From RBG-16-34-14 sp963798865 (lineage in GTDB: Bacteria > Bacteroidota > Ignavibacteria > Ignavibacteriales > Ignavibacteriaceae): a stretch of DNA of 64,000 nucleotides. The notes below the pieces were generated by a model, which did no database searches, had not been told where the DNA came from, and worked only from the letters and a program-made list of their open reading frames with translations. The stretch is taken from contig CAWCVZ010000004.1 in the NCBI GenBank assembly GCA_963798865.1, positions 868,001 through 932,000 of the forward strand. The letters are read 5' to 3'. A program made the translations under genes and the position numbers. Positions 37,230-46,641 of this stretch are shown here, piece after piece. The first letter of the stretch is position 1. The number at the start of each line of letters is the position of its first letter.

Positions 37230-39096
37230 TTATTTTATCAGAATCATTTTTTTTGTTTCAGTAAAATCTTTTCCAGAACTTGATCCGGAATTATCAACTT
37301 TCAATTGGTAGAAATAAATTCCACTTGCAATGTCAGGACTTGAGTCACGACCTATAGAAAATTCAATTTCATAAACTCCGGCAGATTTTTCTTCGTTAAC
37401 AAGTGTTGCCACTTCTCTCCCAAGGACATCATAAACCTTAAAAGTAACACTTGACATTTCTCTTTTGTCGTTTGAAGATATTGCATATTTTATTCTAGTT
37501 GTTGGGTTGAAAGGATTTGGATAATTCTGATAAAGGACAAATTCCTTAAGCGTTAAATCAATATTAATTTCCAATTCACTGGAGTATTTAAATGTTCCGT
37601 TGAAATCAATCTGCTTCAAACGGTATTTATATATACCATTGCTAATTTTCTTGTCTGTAAAAGAATATGCTTTTATTTCTGTTGTTGTTCCGAAACCTTC
37701 AACGAAACCGATCTTCTCCCAACCCCCCTGATTCCCCCCTTTATTAAAGAGGGTTCTTTCTATTTCAAATCCATAATTATTTTTCTCAGATGAAGTTTTC
37801 CAATTTAAAATTACATTGCTGCCAAACTGATTTGCAGTAAACGAAACCAGTTCAACGGGAATGAATTGAGAGAACGGGACAAAGTTAACCCATCCATGTG
37901 CAGATACATCTACTTTATGAAAAATATGCTGTTCAATTGAAACCGAATCATAAACCCTCCAGTCATTATTCTCAGCCATAATATCATTAGTACAATTATT
38001 ATATAAATCATAAACATTCGCACCCTGTATATTAGAATAAATGATATTCAATCCATCGTCTGTTGTATCAGCGTTTTGAATGTTCCCGATATTTGGTTGA
38101 GGTCCCGGTACCACAGTTGTTCCGTTCTGAATAGTTATACCCCACCAGTTTCCATAAATTTCATTGCGGGTAATTATAGGTGCATTGGAAGAATTTCCAT
38201 TAACATTAATTCCGCTTCCGCTTGCATTAATATCGGGATTTATATTGTTGTTATAGATTTTATTATCGTGGATATAACAGGTTATAACTCCGCCAGCCAA
38301 AGCAATTCCAAAACTGTTGTTGTAAATTTCATTGTAAGCAATTTCAGATGAAGAAGAAGATCCTCCAATCAATGCTGAAACGCTAATTCCACCGGTTCTG
38401 AAATTTGTACTTCCATAAATTTTGTTGTATTTGATTGTCGGCGAATTATCATTTTGTGTTCCAATACTTAATTGGTTTTTGGGCCCGGTATTTTGAGTAT
38501 TATTATTTGCAAGCTCATTATATTCTATTAAAGGAGAGGAACCCGTTGTTAAATTAATTCCATATTCATAACATCTCTCAATTTTATTATGAGAAATAGT
38601 CGGACTGGAAGCTGCTGCTTAAATTAAAACCCCGGCTGCATTTGAAGATATATGAGTTAGAAACCGATGGACTTGCACCAACACATCTTATTGCATATAA
38701 AGCGTATTCAATTCTTGCATAATCAATCTTACAGAGTGAATCAATCGAAGGATCTGTAAATCTTATTCCGTCCCATTCGCCTGTAGAATCAGGAATAGTT
38801 GAGGTAAAGATGATCGAATCGGATGAAGTGCCTTTAGCAATAAATGAACCGTTAACTTCAAATCCTGAAGTTGAACCTGTAATTGTTAAAACTGATCCGG
38901 GAAGAATTGTGAGTTTATCATTTGCTGAAACAGTTACCTTGTTAATTAAGTTATAATTTGGAAATGAACCTGTTACTACTCCAGTTGAATAGACAACAAG
39001 ACTATCCAGATTCCAATTAACACCGGTATTAGGAGTTGTATATTGAGCAAATGAGAAACCTGAAAATAAAAGAAACAGTAAAAAATATTTTTTCAT
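37230..39096 (-). CDS. T9SS-secreted right-handed beta-helix protein, one frameshift
   Basis: About 620 residues, read as 38587-39096 and 37230-38372 with the connecting ~70 codons in the second frame (SPTISHNKIERCYEYGINL, NDNSPTIKYNKIYGS). It has a signal peptide (MKKYFLLFLLFSGFSFAQ), a beta-helix with periodic N-x-I-Y-x-N motifs (YNEIYNNSFGIAL, DNKIYNNNINP, RNEIYGNWWGITI), a FN3-like module (VNLNWKTSSEKNNYGFEIER type) and a sorting domain (QNYPNPFNPTTRIKYAIS to KKMILIK). The frame break is near 38611-38621, in a GCTGCTGCT stretch. Beta-helix surface proteins often bind or cleave polysaccharides, but no active site is evident. Repeat DNA is translated at 37720-37755 and 37268-37290. Confidence 0.78.
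37268..37290. repeat. Diverged dispersed repeat in a sorting-domain loop
   Basis: Plus strand TTTTCCAGAACTTGATCCGG, a diverged form of the element at 28744-28765. It encodes DNSGSSSGK, at the same loop of the sorting domain as NPATSSGQ in the other gene. Confidence 0.45.
37720..37755. repeat. Palindromic CCCCCTTTATTAAAG repeat in a coding region
   Basis: Plus strand AACCCCCCTGATTCCCCCC followed by TTTATTAAAGAGGGTT. Such GC-arm/TTTATTAAAG palindromes are a common dispersed repeat type in bacteria. It is translated in frame as TLFNKGGNQGGW, between IER and EKIGFVEGFG of the FN3-like module. Confidence 0.75.
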
Positions 39097-39124
39097 TATA
39101 ACCTTATCTTTTGTATATAATTAT

Positions 39125-39562
39125 TTAAACACTACTAACGTTTTTTAGCTTATCAAGATATTCCTGAAGAATTATTGCGGCAGCGTGCTGATCCAGCAAA
39201 CCTTTTTCTCTGCGTTTTGTTTTTTTTGTAACTGATTGCAATATTCGTTCGCCTGCAATTACAGAAGTAAAGCTTTCATCCCATAGAATCACTTCAATAT
39301 TCAGCTTTTCAATTTTCTCCTTTAAAAGTAGGATTTTATTTCTCACTTCTTTAGTAGAAATATTTTCAGCATCCGGCATTCCCATAATAATTTTAACAAC
39401 ATTTTGCCCGGTGATAATTTTTCTAAGCTCATTAAAAAAATTATTATCATTATTAATAGTTTTAAAAGGATATGCAAAAATTTTAAGAGGATCACTTAAT
39501 GCGAGACCAACTCTTTTAAATCCATAGTCTATTGAAAGTATTCTGTTTTCCTCTGATATCAT
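39125..39562 (-). CDS. ruvX: YqgF/RuvX-type Holliday junction resolvase
   Basis: A 145-residue RNase-H-fold nuclease. The catalytic Asp is in ILSIDYGFKRVGLALSD, and the second acidic sites in LWDESFTSV and LLDQHAAAIILQEYL. Besides junction resolution, the family is implicated in 16S rRNA 5'-end maturation. It starts two bases after the rel stop, so it is in the same transcript. Confidence 0.93.
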   Translation of the reverse strand: MISEENRILSIDYGFKRVGLALSDPLKIFAYPFKTINNDNNFFNELRKIITGQNVVKIIMGMPDAENISTKEVRNKILLLKEKIEKLNIEVILWDESFTSVIAGERILQSVTKKTKRREKGLLDQHAAAIILQEYLDKLKNVSSV

Positions 39563-39564
39563 TA

Positions 39565-41752
39565 TTAATTTACCGGGGAAGTAGAGCCTTGAAATCTCTC
39601 AACAGAATAAATTCCTTTAACTTTTTTTAACCGCTCTACAATTTTATTAAGATGTTCAATGTTGTGAACATAAAGAGTAACACTTCCTTCAAAGGTTGAA
39701 TCGCTTGTATTAATATTTATTGATTTGATATTCGTATTCTGGTAAGAAACAATTGAGTGTGAAATTTCATTTAGTATTCCGGGGGAATCTTCCCCCATTA
39801 CTGTTAATCCCGCAACAAAAAGATTAGCTTCTGATTCAGGCCACTGGACAGGAATTAATTTGCTTGGATCCATTTCGGATAATCTTAAAAGATTATTACA
39901 TGTTTTACGATGTATTTTAATTCCTTCACCTATAGTTATGTAACCAATAACCGGGTCCCCGGGAATCGGGTTACAGCATTTTGCATAAGAGTACATCACA
40001 CCTGAATCCAATCCTTCAACCAAAACACCGCCTGCAGAGCTTCTTGCCGTTTCTGCAAAAGTATTAAATTCAAGAACCGGCACTTTATCTTTCTTTTCCT
40101 TTTCTTTTGATGCTGAGAGAATTTCATCAAGATTAACTTTGCCCTGTGCAATAGTTTTAAACATATGCCGCGGGTTATCAAACTTTAGGCTTGCTGCAAG
40201 TTTATCTAATTCCTGCTGATCAAAAGAGAGTTTAAATTTTTTAATTTTCTTTTCCCAGATATCTTTACCAGCTTTTACAATGTCATCTTCCTCTTTCTTT
40301 ACCCACTTCCTTATTGCAGTTTTGGCTTTGTGTGTCGTTACAAATTTTACCCAGTTTTTATTCGGGTGTTGAGTCTTTGAAGTTATAATCTCAAGCTGGT
40401 CACCGCTATGAAGTGTTGTATCGAGCGGAACAATTTTGCCGTTTACTTTTGCCCCGATACAATGATATCCAACTTTACTATGTATTTCAAATGCAAAATC
40501 TACAGGTGTGGAATTAATTGGAAGTCTTCGAAGATCGCCCTTGGGAGTAAATACATAAATTTCGTCCTGATAAAGATTAAGCTTAAAGCTTTCCATCAAA
40601 TCTTTACGTGCTTCATCTCGCGAAGCATTCTCAAAAATATCTCTTATCCAGTTTACCCAGTTCTCAAGATCTTTATCACTTGCTGATTTACTTTCCTTAT
40701 ATCTCCAGTGAGCAGCTACTCCTCTTTCAGCAACTTCGTGCATACTTTTAGTCCTGATTTGTATTTCAACTAATCTTCCTTCAGGGCCAACAACTGTAGT
40801 GTGAATTGACTGATAATTATTTGTCTTCGGGATTGATATATAATCTTTAAAACGATCGGGAACGGGAAGATAAATCTGGTTTACAATCCCAAGAGTTGTA
40901 TAGCAATCATAAGTATTTTTTGTGTCAAGAATAATCCTTATGGCAAAGAGATCATAAATTTCTTCAAAAGGTTTATTCCTTCTTACCATTTTCCTGTATA
41001 TACTATAAAGATGTTTTGGGCGACCGCTTATTTCATATTTAAGATTATTCTCTGTAAGAGTTTCTGTAATCGGGTCAGTAAATTTTTTGATGTAAGATTC
41101 TCTCTCTTTTCTTTTTGCTGCTACTTTTTTAACAAGCTCTTCGTAAGCATCTCTATTTAAATATTTGAATGAGAGATCCTCGAATTCCCATTTAATACGT
41201 CCAAGTCCAAACCGGTGTGCAAACGGAGCATATATTTCAAGAGTTTCCTGTGCTATTCTTCTTTGCTTTTCTGGGTTAACAAATTCGAGAGTTCTCATGT
41301 TATGCAAACGATCAGCAAACTTAACAAGGATTACTCTCACATCCTTTACCATTGAAAGAAGCAGCTTCCTGTAATTTTCAGCTTTAGTAATTTCCTGTCC
41401 TTTAAATATCCCGCTGATTTTTGTAACTCCATCAACAATTTCTGCAACTTCTTTTCCGAATTCTTTTTCCAGAAGATTAAATATTAAACTCTGTATCTTC
41501 AGCAACATCATGAAGCAGAGCGCATGCAACAGTTATATCATCAAGAGGAAGTTCCTCGGCAACAATTAAAGCTACGTGATAAGGATGAATAAAATATGGA
41601 TCCCCGGATGCGCGGAGGTCATTTTTATGTGCTTCAAGAGAAAATTCAAAGCTTCTTGTAATAAGGCTTTCATCAACAGATGGAAGATTCTTCCTGCAAA
41701 CTTTTAACAGTTCTTCCATCATTTTTAAATATTTGGGATCAGTGATAGACAT
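39565..41752 (-). CDS. rel: Bifunctional (p)ppGpp synthase/hydrolase Rel, one frameshift
   Basis: About 728 residues. It has an HD hydrolase domain (FIHPYHVALIVAEE, LLHDVAEDTEF, FADRLHNMRTL), a synthetase domain (EISGRPKHLYSIYRKM, IYDLFAIRIILD, SIPKTNNYQSIHTTVVG, EIQIRT), a TGS domain (VFTPKGDLRRLPINSTPVDF) and a C-terminal ACT domain (INTSDSTFEGSVTLYV). The hydrolase histidines are intact, so both activities are expected. The frame is broken at 41479-41481: coding TTT where TT would join EFNINLLEKEFGKE. The start is ATG 41752. The product would control the stringent response. Confidence 0.92.
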
Positions 41753-41810
41753 TTTAACAGATTAAATTAAATAATATACAAGTTAGAGCAGGTTCAAGAA
41801 TTTTCCTAAA

Positions 41811-41864
41811 TTGAACTTGAACTTGAACTTGGACTTACACTTGCACCCTGATTTCCACCAGGGT
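41811..41864. repeat. Hexamer-type repeat and hairpin between rel and the TPR gene
   Basis: 41811-41836 is built from TTGAACTTGAACTTGAACTT-type units. It is followed at 41845-41864 by a small stem ACCCTG/CAGGGT, which may end the TPR-gene message on the minus strand. Confidence 0.5.
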
Positions 41865-41918
41865 AAGCTTAATTTAACTTTTTTATTTGATTAGGTAAAG
41901 TCATCAAAATTAGATGTT

Positions 41919-43034
41919 CTAAGGCTGGTCTTTTGATTGAAGCTCTTTTTGCAGATTTTTTACTCTCTCAAGACGATCCCCCATTTTCTGCTTTTCAAAA
42001 TCCGTTAAATTTTTTAGGCTTAATATTTCATTACAAAGCTGCAGCGCTTTCTCTTTTTCACCCAATTTATTGTACTGTTGTGCAATGAGATGCTTAAGAA
42101 GAATTTCATTACAGCGGTTTGGTTTTTCATTTTCAGAATAAGAATTTAAAATCTTATAATACTCATCAATAGATTTTTTCAAATCAACATCTTCATAAGC
42201 TCTCGCTAATCCAAATCTGAAGAACCGGCAATCTGGATATTTCTCTAAAATAGATTGAGCAAGTTTAACAGCTTTTTTAGATTCGCCTTTGTCAATGTAA
42301 ATCCATATCAGAGAGTTATTTCCTAAATAAGAATTGTATGAAAAATTTTTATCTGCTTTTTCAAGTAATTTAATCCCATCCTCTCTTTCATCAGTAACAA
42401 AAGGAAGCCAGCCGATAAATTGTGTCTCTTTGCTTTTCCAGTATTTGTAAGTACCAATTGCAATAAAGGAGTCATAAAATTCAGGATTTATCTCAAGGCA
42501 ATGTTTGAAAAGATCAACAGAATTCATCCCCCCGGTGAATGCAGAAATCCAATCGCTTTTCAATGCACTGAAATACGCATCGTATCCTTTTGCTAGTGCA
42601 AGAAAATAATAGTACCAGATATTGTGGTCATCTTTATCAAGAAGATTTTCAGAAATCTTTTTTGCTTCTTCAAGATTTTGTTTAATAAATTTTGAATTGA
42701 ATGGAATAGAAAGATCTGAAGACTTTGCAATTTCAACTGCGGCAAGATAAATTTTCCCGAGTGGGATTTCAGGAAATTTTTTATCAAGAATTACAAAATC
42801 TTTTTTTGCAAAATCATATTTTTGATTAATAATATTTTCAATCCCTGAATTAAGCAGAGAATCAACTTTATGATCAGTATAAACCTGTGCAAAGGTAAAA
42901 GAAAAGGGAATACAAAAAATTGTTAGAACAAGAAACTTTTGAATGATTGAATGCCTGCCTGCCAGATTGGCAAGATCGAATGATTGAATGATCAATAAAC
43001 ATTCATCCATCCATCCATTTAACCATTCAAACAT
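41919..43034 (-). CDS. TPR-type secreted or periplasmic protein
   Basis: About 370 residues. A hydrophobic segment (KFLVLTIFCIPFSFTFAQ) looks like the core of a signal peptide, followed by helical TPR-like repeats (NYNSYLGNNSLIWIYIDKGE, KAVKLAQSILEKYPDCRFFRFGLARAYEDV, LGEKEKALQLCNEIL). Function unknown. The start is unclear: the codons before the signal core come from short repeats (FDLANLAGRHSIIQ), and ATG 43034, ATG 43010 or a TTG start are all open. The longest frame would overlap upp by 38 bases and is unlikely. Confidence 0.68.
   Translation of the reverse strand: MFEWLNGWMDECLLIIQSFDLANLAGRHSIIQKFLVLTIFCIPFSFTFAQVYTDHKVDSLLNSGIENIINQKYDFAKKDFVILDKKFPEIPLGKIYLAAVEIAKSSDLSIPFNSKFIKQNLEEAKKISENLLDKDDHNIWYYYFLALAKGYDAYFSALKSDWISAFTGGMNSVDLFKHCLEINPEFYDSFIAIGTYKYWKSKETQFIGWLPFVTDEREDGIKLLEKADKNFSYNSYLGNNSLIWIYIDKGESKKAVKLAQSILEKYPDCRFFRFGLARAYEDVDLKKSIDEYYKILNSYSENEKPNRCNEILLKHLIAQQYNKLGEKEKALQLCNEILSLKNLTDFEKQKMGDRLERVKNLQKELQSKDQP
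42939..43030. repeat. Short-repeat cluster at the 5' end of the TPR gene
   Basis: Contains GAATGATTGAATG twice (42941 and 42978), a TGCCTGCCTGCC-AGAT-TGGCA palindrome, and a CATC run (CATCCATCCATCCAT) near 43004. It lies across the start region of the TPR gene. Confidence 0.65.
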
Positions 43035-43047
43035 CCCAGTTCGCAGC

Positions 43048-43686
43048 TTACAATGTTCCAAACGTCCTGTCTCCTGCGTCTCCAAGACCCGGTAAAATAT
43101 ATCCCCTGCTGTCTAATTCTCTGTCTAATGCAGTCCCAAAAATTTTAACATCAGGATGTTCCCTATTTATTTTTTCAATTCCCTGGGGTGCTGCGACAAG
43201 ACAAGCAAAAATAATTTCTTTCCCTTTCTTTTTCTTTATATACTTTAAAGCTTCTGAAGCACTTCCGCCGGTAGCTAACATAGGATCAAGCAAAATTATT
43301 CTTGAATTATTTTTCAGCTTTGGAATTTTAAAGTAATATTCAATTGGAAGTAATGTCTGCTCATTTCTTTGCAATCCTATGTGTCCGACTTTGCATTCAG
43401 GCAGTACATCTAGAAAACCATTAACCATACTAAGTCCCGCTCTTAAAACCGGTACGAGTACTATTTCCTGCTCGAATGTAAATCCTTTCGTCTTTTCTAA
43501 AGGAGTTTCAACAACAATAGTTTTTACTTTAAGATCCTTATTTATTTCAACTGCAAGAATATTTGAAAGCCTTCTTACAGCAGTTCTGAATAATTCAACT
43601 TCTGTTTTTTTATTCCTTAAAAGAGTGATGTCCCGTTTAACAAATGGATGTTCTATAAGATTAAAATTATGGATTTTATTTTTCAT
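43048..43686 (-). CDS. upp: Uracil phosphoribosyltransferase
   Basis: A 212-residue salvage enzyme making UMP from uracil and PRPP. The PRPP loop is LLDPMLATGGSASEAL, the uracil-binding C-terminus is LDRELDSRGYILPGLGDAGDRTFGT, and VPVLRAGLSMVNGF is the conserved early motif. ATG at 43686. Separated from the upstream flavoprotein by a repeat-rich gap. Confidence 0.95.
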   Translation of the reverse strand: MKNKIHNFNLIEHPFVKRDITLLRNKKTEVELFRTAVRRLSNILAVEINKDLKVKTIVVETPLEKTKGFTFEQEIVLVPVLRAGLSMVNGFLDVLPECKVGHIGLQRNEQTLLPIEYYFKIPKLKNNSRIILLDPMLATGGSASEALKYIKKKKGKEIIFACLVAAPQGIEKINREHPDVKIFGTALDRELDSRGYILPGLGDAGDRTFGTL

Positions 43687-43700
43687 AGATTTTCAATTAG

Positions 43701-43816
43701 TGTAGCTCAGGACTCTTGTCCTGAGATATTATTACCCTAAACCTAGAACTCCTATCCTGAGATATTGTTGTAGATCAGGACTCCTGTCCTGAGAACATTT
43801 CAGTTCCGGAGAACTG
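43701..43816. repeat. Cluster of short palindromic repeats
   Basis: CTCAGGACTCTTGTCCTGAG (43706-43725) and TCAGGACTCCTGTCCTGA (43775-43792) are perfect hairpins, and a degenerate third copy (AACTCCTATCCTGAGATATT) lies between. A different stem CAGTTCCGGAGAACTG follows at 43801-43816. Copies are followed by GATATT or GAACATT and preceded by TGTAG. Confidence 0.85.
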
Positions 43817-43844
43817 AACTACAATTTAAAAAATATTTTAGCAA

Positions 43845-45200
43845 CTAATCTATTTTTCTTCCGAGCAAAGATAATAAATTTATTTGTGGTGAAAGCGGCG
43901 GTGTATAATTGTAATTAATTTCTGAAAGAATTTTAGCCGGCTGCTTTGCTTTTATTAATGCTGAAATTAGATCGCCATAACCGGACACTTCTTCGCCGCC
44001 AAAAAAGGATGCTCCAAGAATTCTTTTTGTTTCTTCTTCGAATAATATTTTACCAAAAACTTTGCTGCTTCCCGGCATAGCTTTAACTTTATTAAATGCT
44101 GTTTCTGTTACAGATTTAAATTTAATTTTATTTTCTTTTGCTTCATTTGAAGATAAACCAACGTGGATAAAAAATTTATTCCACAGCTTAACTGAAATAT
44201 TTTTAATTACAGGGATAACTCTTTTGTTCCTACCTGCGGCATTCTCACCGGCAACATGTGCGTAATCGTGAGCAATTGTTGCAAGCGGAAGATAGAATGG
44301 TCTTTTGGTTATTTCATTAATAATCTCAATGCAATCCCCGGCAGCAAAAATATGAGGATCGGAAGTTTTTAGAGTTGCATCTACCTTAATCCCGCCATGT
44401 TCCCCTATTTCTAGTTTTGCTTTTTTAGCCAGATCAGAATTTGGAATAAATCCCGCAGAAATAATAACAGCATCTGTCTCAATAATTCTTCCATCAATAT
44501 TAAGCGAATCAATTTTATCATCATTATAATTCGGTTTAAGATTTTTTACTCCTCCAAAAAATCTAATTTTATTTTTTATAAGTATCTCTTCAACATTCAA
44601 TTGCATTTCCGGCTCGGCAGCAGGTAAAGGATGAGCTTTCTTTCTTCAATCAGTGTAACATTAAAACCTGCAATTTTTAATGCCTCCGCAGCTTCAAGCC
44701 CAATATATCCGGAACCAATAATTGAAAAATTTTTAACATTATTTTTTTTAAGATATCCCTGAATATTTATAATATCTGAAATATCTTTTAGAGTAAACAG
44801 ATTATTCCGCCGGGAAGGAAAATTGTTTTATGGCTTTTTGGGAACTGCGCCCGTTGCTAATAATTAGTTTATCATATTTATAAAAATGAATTGTGCCATT
44901 ATATAAATCCAGAACTTTAATTTCTTTTTCTTTCCTGTTTATTTCTTCCACCCGGTGTTTTATATAAACATCAACACCTTTTTCTTCACGGAAAGATCTT
45001 GAATCAAAATAAATTAAATCTTTATAGCTTTTTATTTCCCCTGAAAAAATATATGGAATCTCACATGTTCCTGTAGATATAAATTCACCTGCTTCGAATA
45101 TTGTAACATTAGCTTCCGGGTTTGTTCTTTTTGCTTTTGCAGCAGCGGCAGGTCCGGCAGCATTTCCGCCAATTACAATTATTTCTTTCGGTTTAATCAT
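43845..45200 (-). CDS. CoA-disulfide-reductase-like FAD/NAD(P) oxidoreductase, two frameshifts
   Basis: About 452 residues, normal for the family. The N-terminal FAD site is VIGGNAAGPAAAAKAKR, followed by the redox Cys in STGTCEIPYIFSG, the position of the single active-site Cys of CoA disulfide reductases and NADH oxidases. A NAD site (FSIIGSGYIGLEAAEALKIA), FAAGDCIE and a dimerisation domain (HVGLSSNEAKENKIKF, GASFFGGEEVSGY) follow. The frame breaks at 44819-44822 (one T too many on the coding strand) and 44637-44639 (one A too few). Its start overlaps the der stop in ATGA, so the two are coupled. Exact substrate not predictable. Confidence 0.82.
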
Positions 45201-46507
45201 TTGGCTTTAAAAACCATAGTGAACGGTACGCCTTCATAACCAAAATGTTTCCGGATAATCTTCTCAAGAAATTTCTTATAATTATCAGGAATATTCTTGG
45301 GAAGATTTGAAGAAAAAATAAAAACCGGGTAGTGATCACCGCCCTGCGTTATATATTTTATTTTGACTTCTTTCCCGGTGCCTGTAGCAGGCGGAGGGTT
45401 TTTTTCAATTTCGGGAAGAAGGATATTATTTAAAGTAGCTGTCGGAATTTTCTTCTTTCTTTCATCATTAACTTTCAGACACAAATCAATCAGCTTATAT
45501 ATTCGTTGTTTTGTTAAAGCGGAAATAAAAATAATGGTGACGTAATCAATTGAACCGATTTTTTCTCTTATAGTATTTTCATGCTGTGCCGCTGTCATGG
45601 TTTCTTTTTCCACAAGATCCCATTTATTAACTGCAACTATTAAACCTTTTCTTCTTCTGACTGCTTCATCAATAATTTTCTGGTCCTGTTTCTCAAGACC
45701 AATTTCAGCATCAATTAAAACCACGGCAACATCGCATTCGCCGATTGTTTTAAGAGCACGCAGTGTTGAAAAGAATTCAATGCTTTCCTGAACTCTTGCC
45801 TTTTTCCGAAGTCCGGCAGTATCAATAAGAATGATTTCTTCACCATAATATTTCAGTATTGAATTAACGCTGTCCCTTGTAGTCCCCGGTATTTCAGTTA
45901 CAATGCTTCTGTCATATCCTAATAAAGAATTTGTGAGAGATGATTTACCAACATTTGGTCTTCCCACAATTGCAACTTTTAACCTTTTATCGGGCTCTTC
46001 CTCTTTTGCAGGTTTAAAACCGGCAGTTAAAATATCAAGAAAGTCTCCTGTCTTTCGGCCAATCAAAGCAGATACATCATAAACTTCCCGAACACCAAGT
46101 TTGTAAAACTCAGCCGTTGCAGCTTCAAATGTTTCAGAGTCCACCTTATTAACAACAAGATAAAAATTTTGTTTTGAACTTCTCAGAATATCAGCGATTT
46201 CTATATCAACAGGGTTTATTCCTGTCCTCACATCCACCATAAAAATAATAGCATCAGCTTCAGTAATTGCAATTTCAACCTGTTCACGTATAGCTCTCTC
46301 AAAAAGGTCTGTTGAATTCGGAACATATCCCCCGGTATCAATAAGTTTAAATTCTTTCCCATTCCATTCAACATCTCCATAATTCCGGTCACGTGTAACT
46401 CCGCTTACATTATCCACAATTGCTCCCCGTTTGCCGATGAGACGATTGAAAAAAGTTGATTTGCCGACATTCGGTCTGCCTACAATTACGACAACAGGAG
46501 TTTTCAT
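45197..46507 (-). CDS. der: Ribosome assembly GTPase Der (EngA)
   Basis: A 436-residue protein with two GTPase domains in tandem, each with a complete P-loop (GRPNVGKSTFFNRLIGKRG and GRPNVGKSSLTNSLLGYDR), DTGG/DTAG switch II and NKVD/NKWD specificity motifs, then a KH-like C-terminal domain ending FEGVPFTMVFKAK-like. It is essential for maturation of the 50S ribosomal subunit. The last four bases overlap the flavoprotein gene. Confidence 0.97.
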   Translation of the reverse strand: MKTPVVVIVGRPNVGKSTFFNRLIGKRGAIVDNVSGVTRDRNYGDVEWNGKEFKLIDTGGYVPNSTDLFERAIREQVEIAITEADAIIFMVDVRTGINPVDIEIADILRSSKQNFYLVVNKVDSETFEAATAEFYKLGVREVYDVSALIGRKTGDFLDILTAGFKPAKEEEPDKRLKVAIVGRPNVGKSSLTNSLLGYDRSIVTEIPGTTRDSVNSILKYYGEEIILIDTAGLRKKARVQESIEFFSTLRALKTIGECDVAVVLIDAEIGLEKQDQKIIDEAVRRRKGLIVAVNKWDLVEKETMTAAQHENTIREKIGSIDYVTIIFISALTKQRIYKLIDLCLKVNDERKKKIPTATLNNILLPEIEKNPPPATGTGKEVKIKYITQGGDHYPVFIFSSNLPKNIPDNYKKFLEKIIRKHFGYEGVPFTMVFKAK

Positions 46508-46584
46508 AGTGAAAAGATATAAACTAAAGTTTTAAGAAAGGAAATTCCTATAAGGTAAAACTCTGGAGAGATTAAGAAAAATAT

Positions 46585-46606
46585 CCCTCTCCTATTATGG
46601 AGAGGG
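46585..46606 (-). terminator. Hairpin terminator after a secreted-protein gene
   Basis: 8-bp stem CCCTCTCC / GGAGAGGG with a 6-base loop. On the minus strand it is followed by ATATTTTTC. It lies between the end of the secreted-protein gene (46642) and der. A TGCCTGCC-like repeat piece lies at 46613-46630. Confidence 0.65.
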
Positions 46607-46641
46607 ATTGAGCCTGCCTGCAGTAGGCATGGTTGAGATAA

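Noticed and set aside
43701..43816. CRISPR array
   Set aside because: Only two good copies, the repeat is itself a full hairpin, and spacers are unequal. No cas genes.
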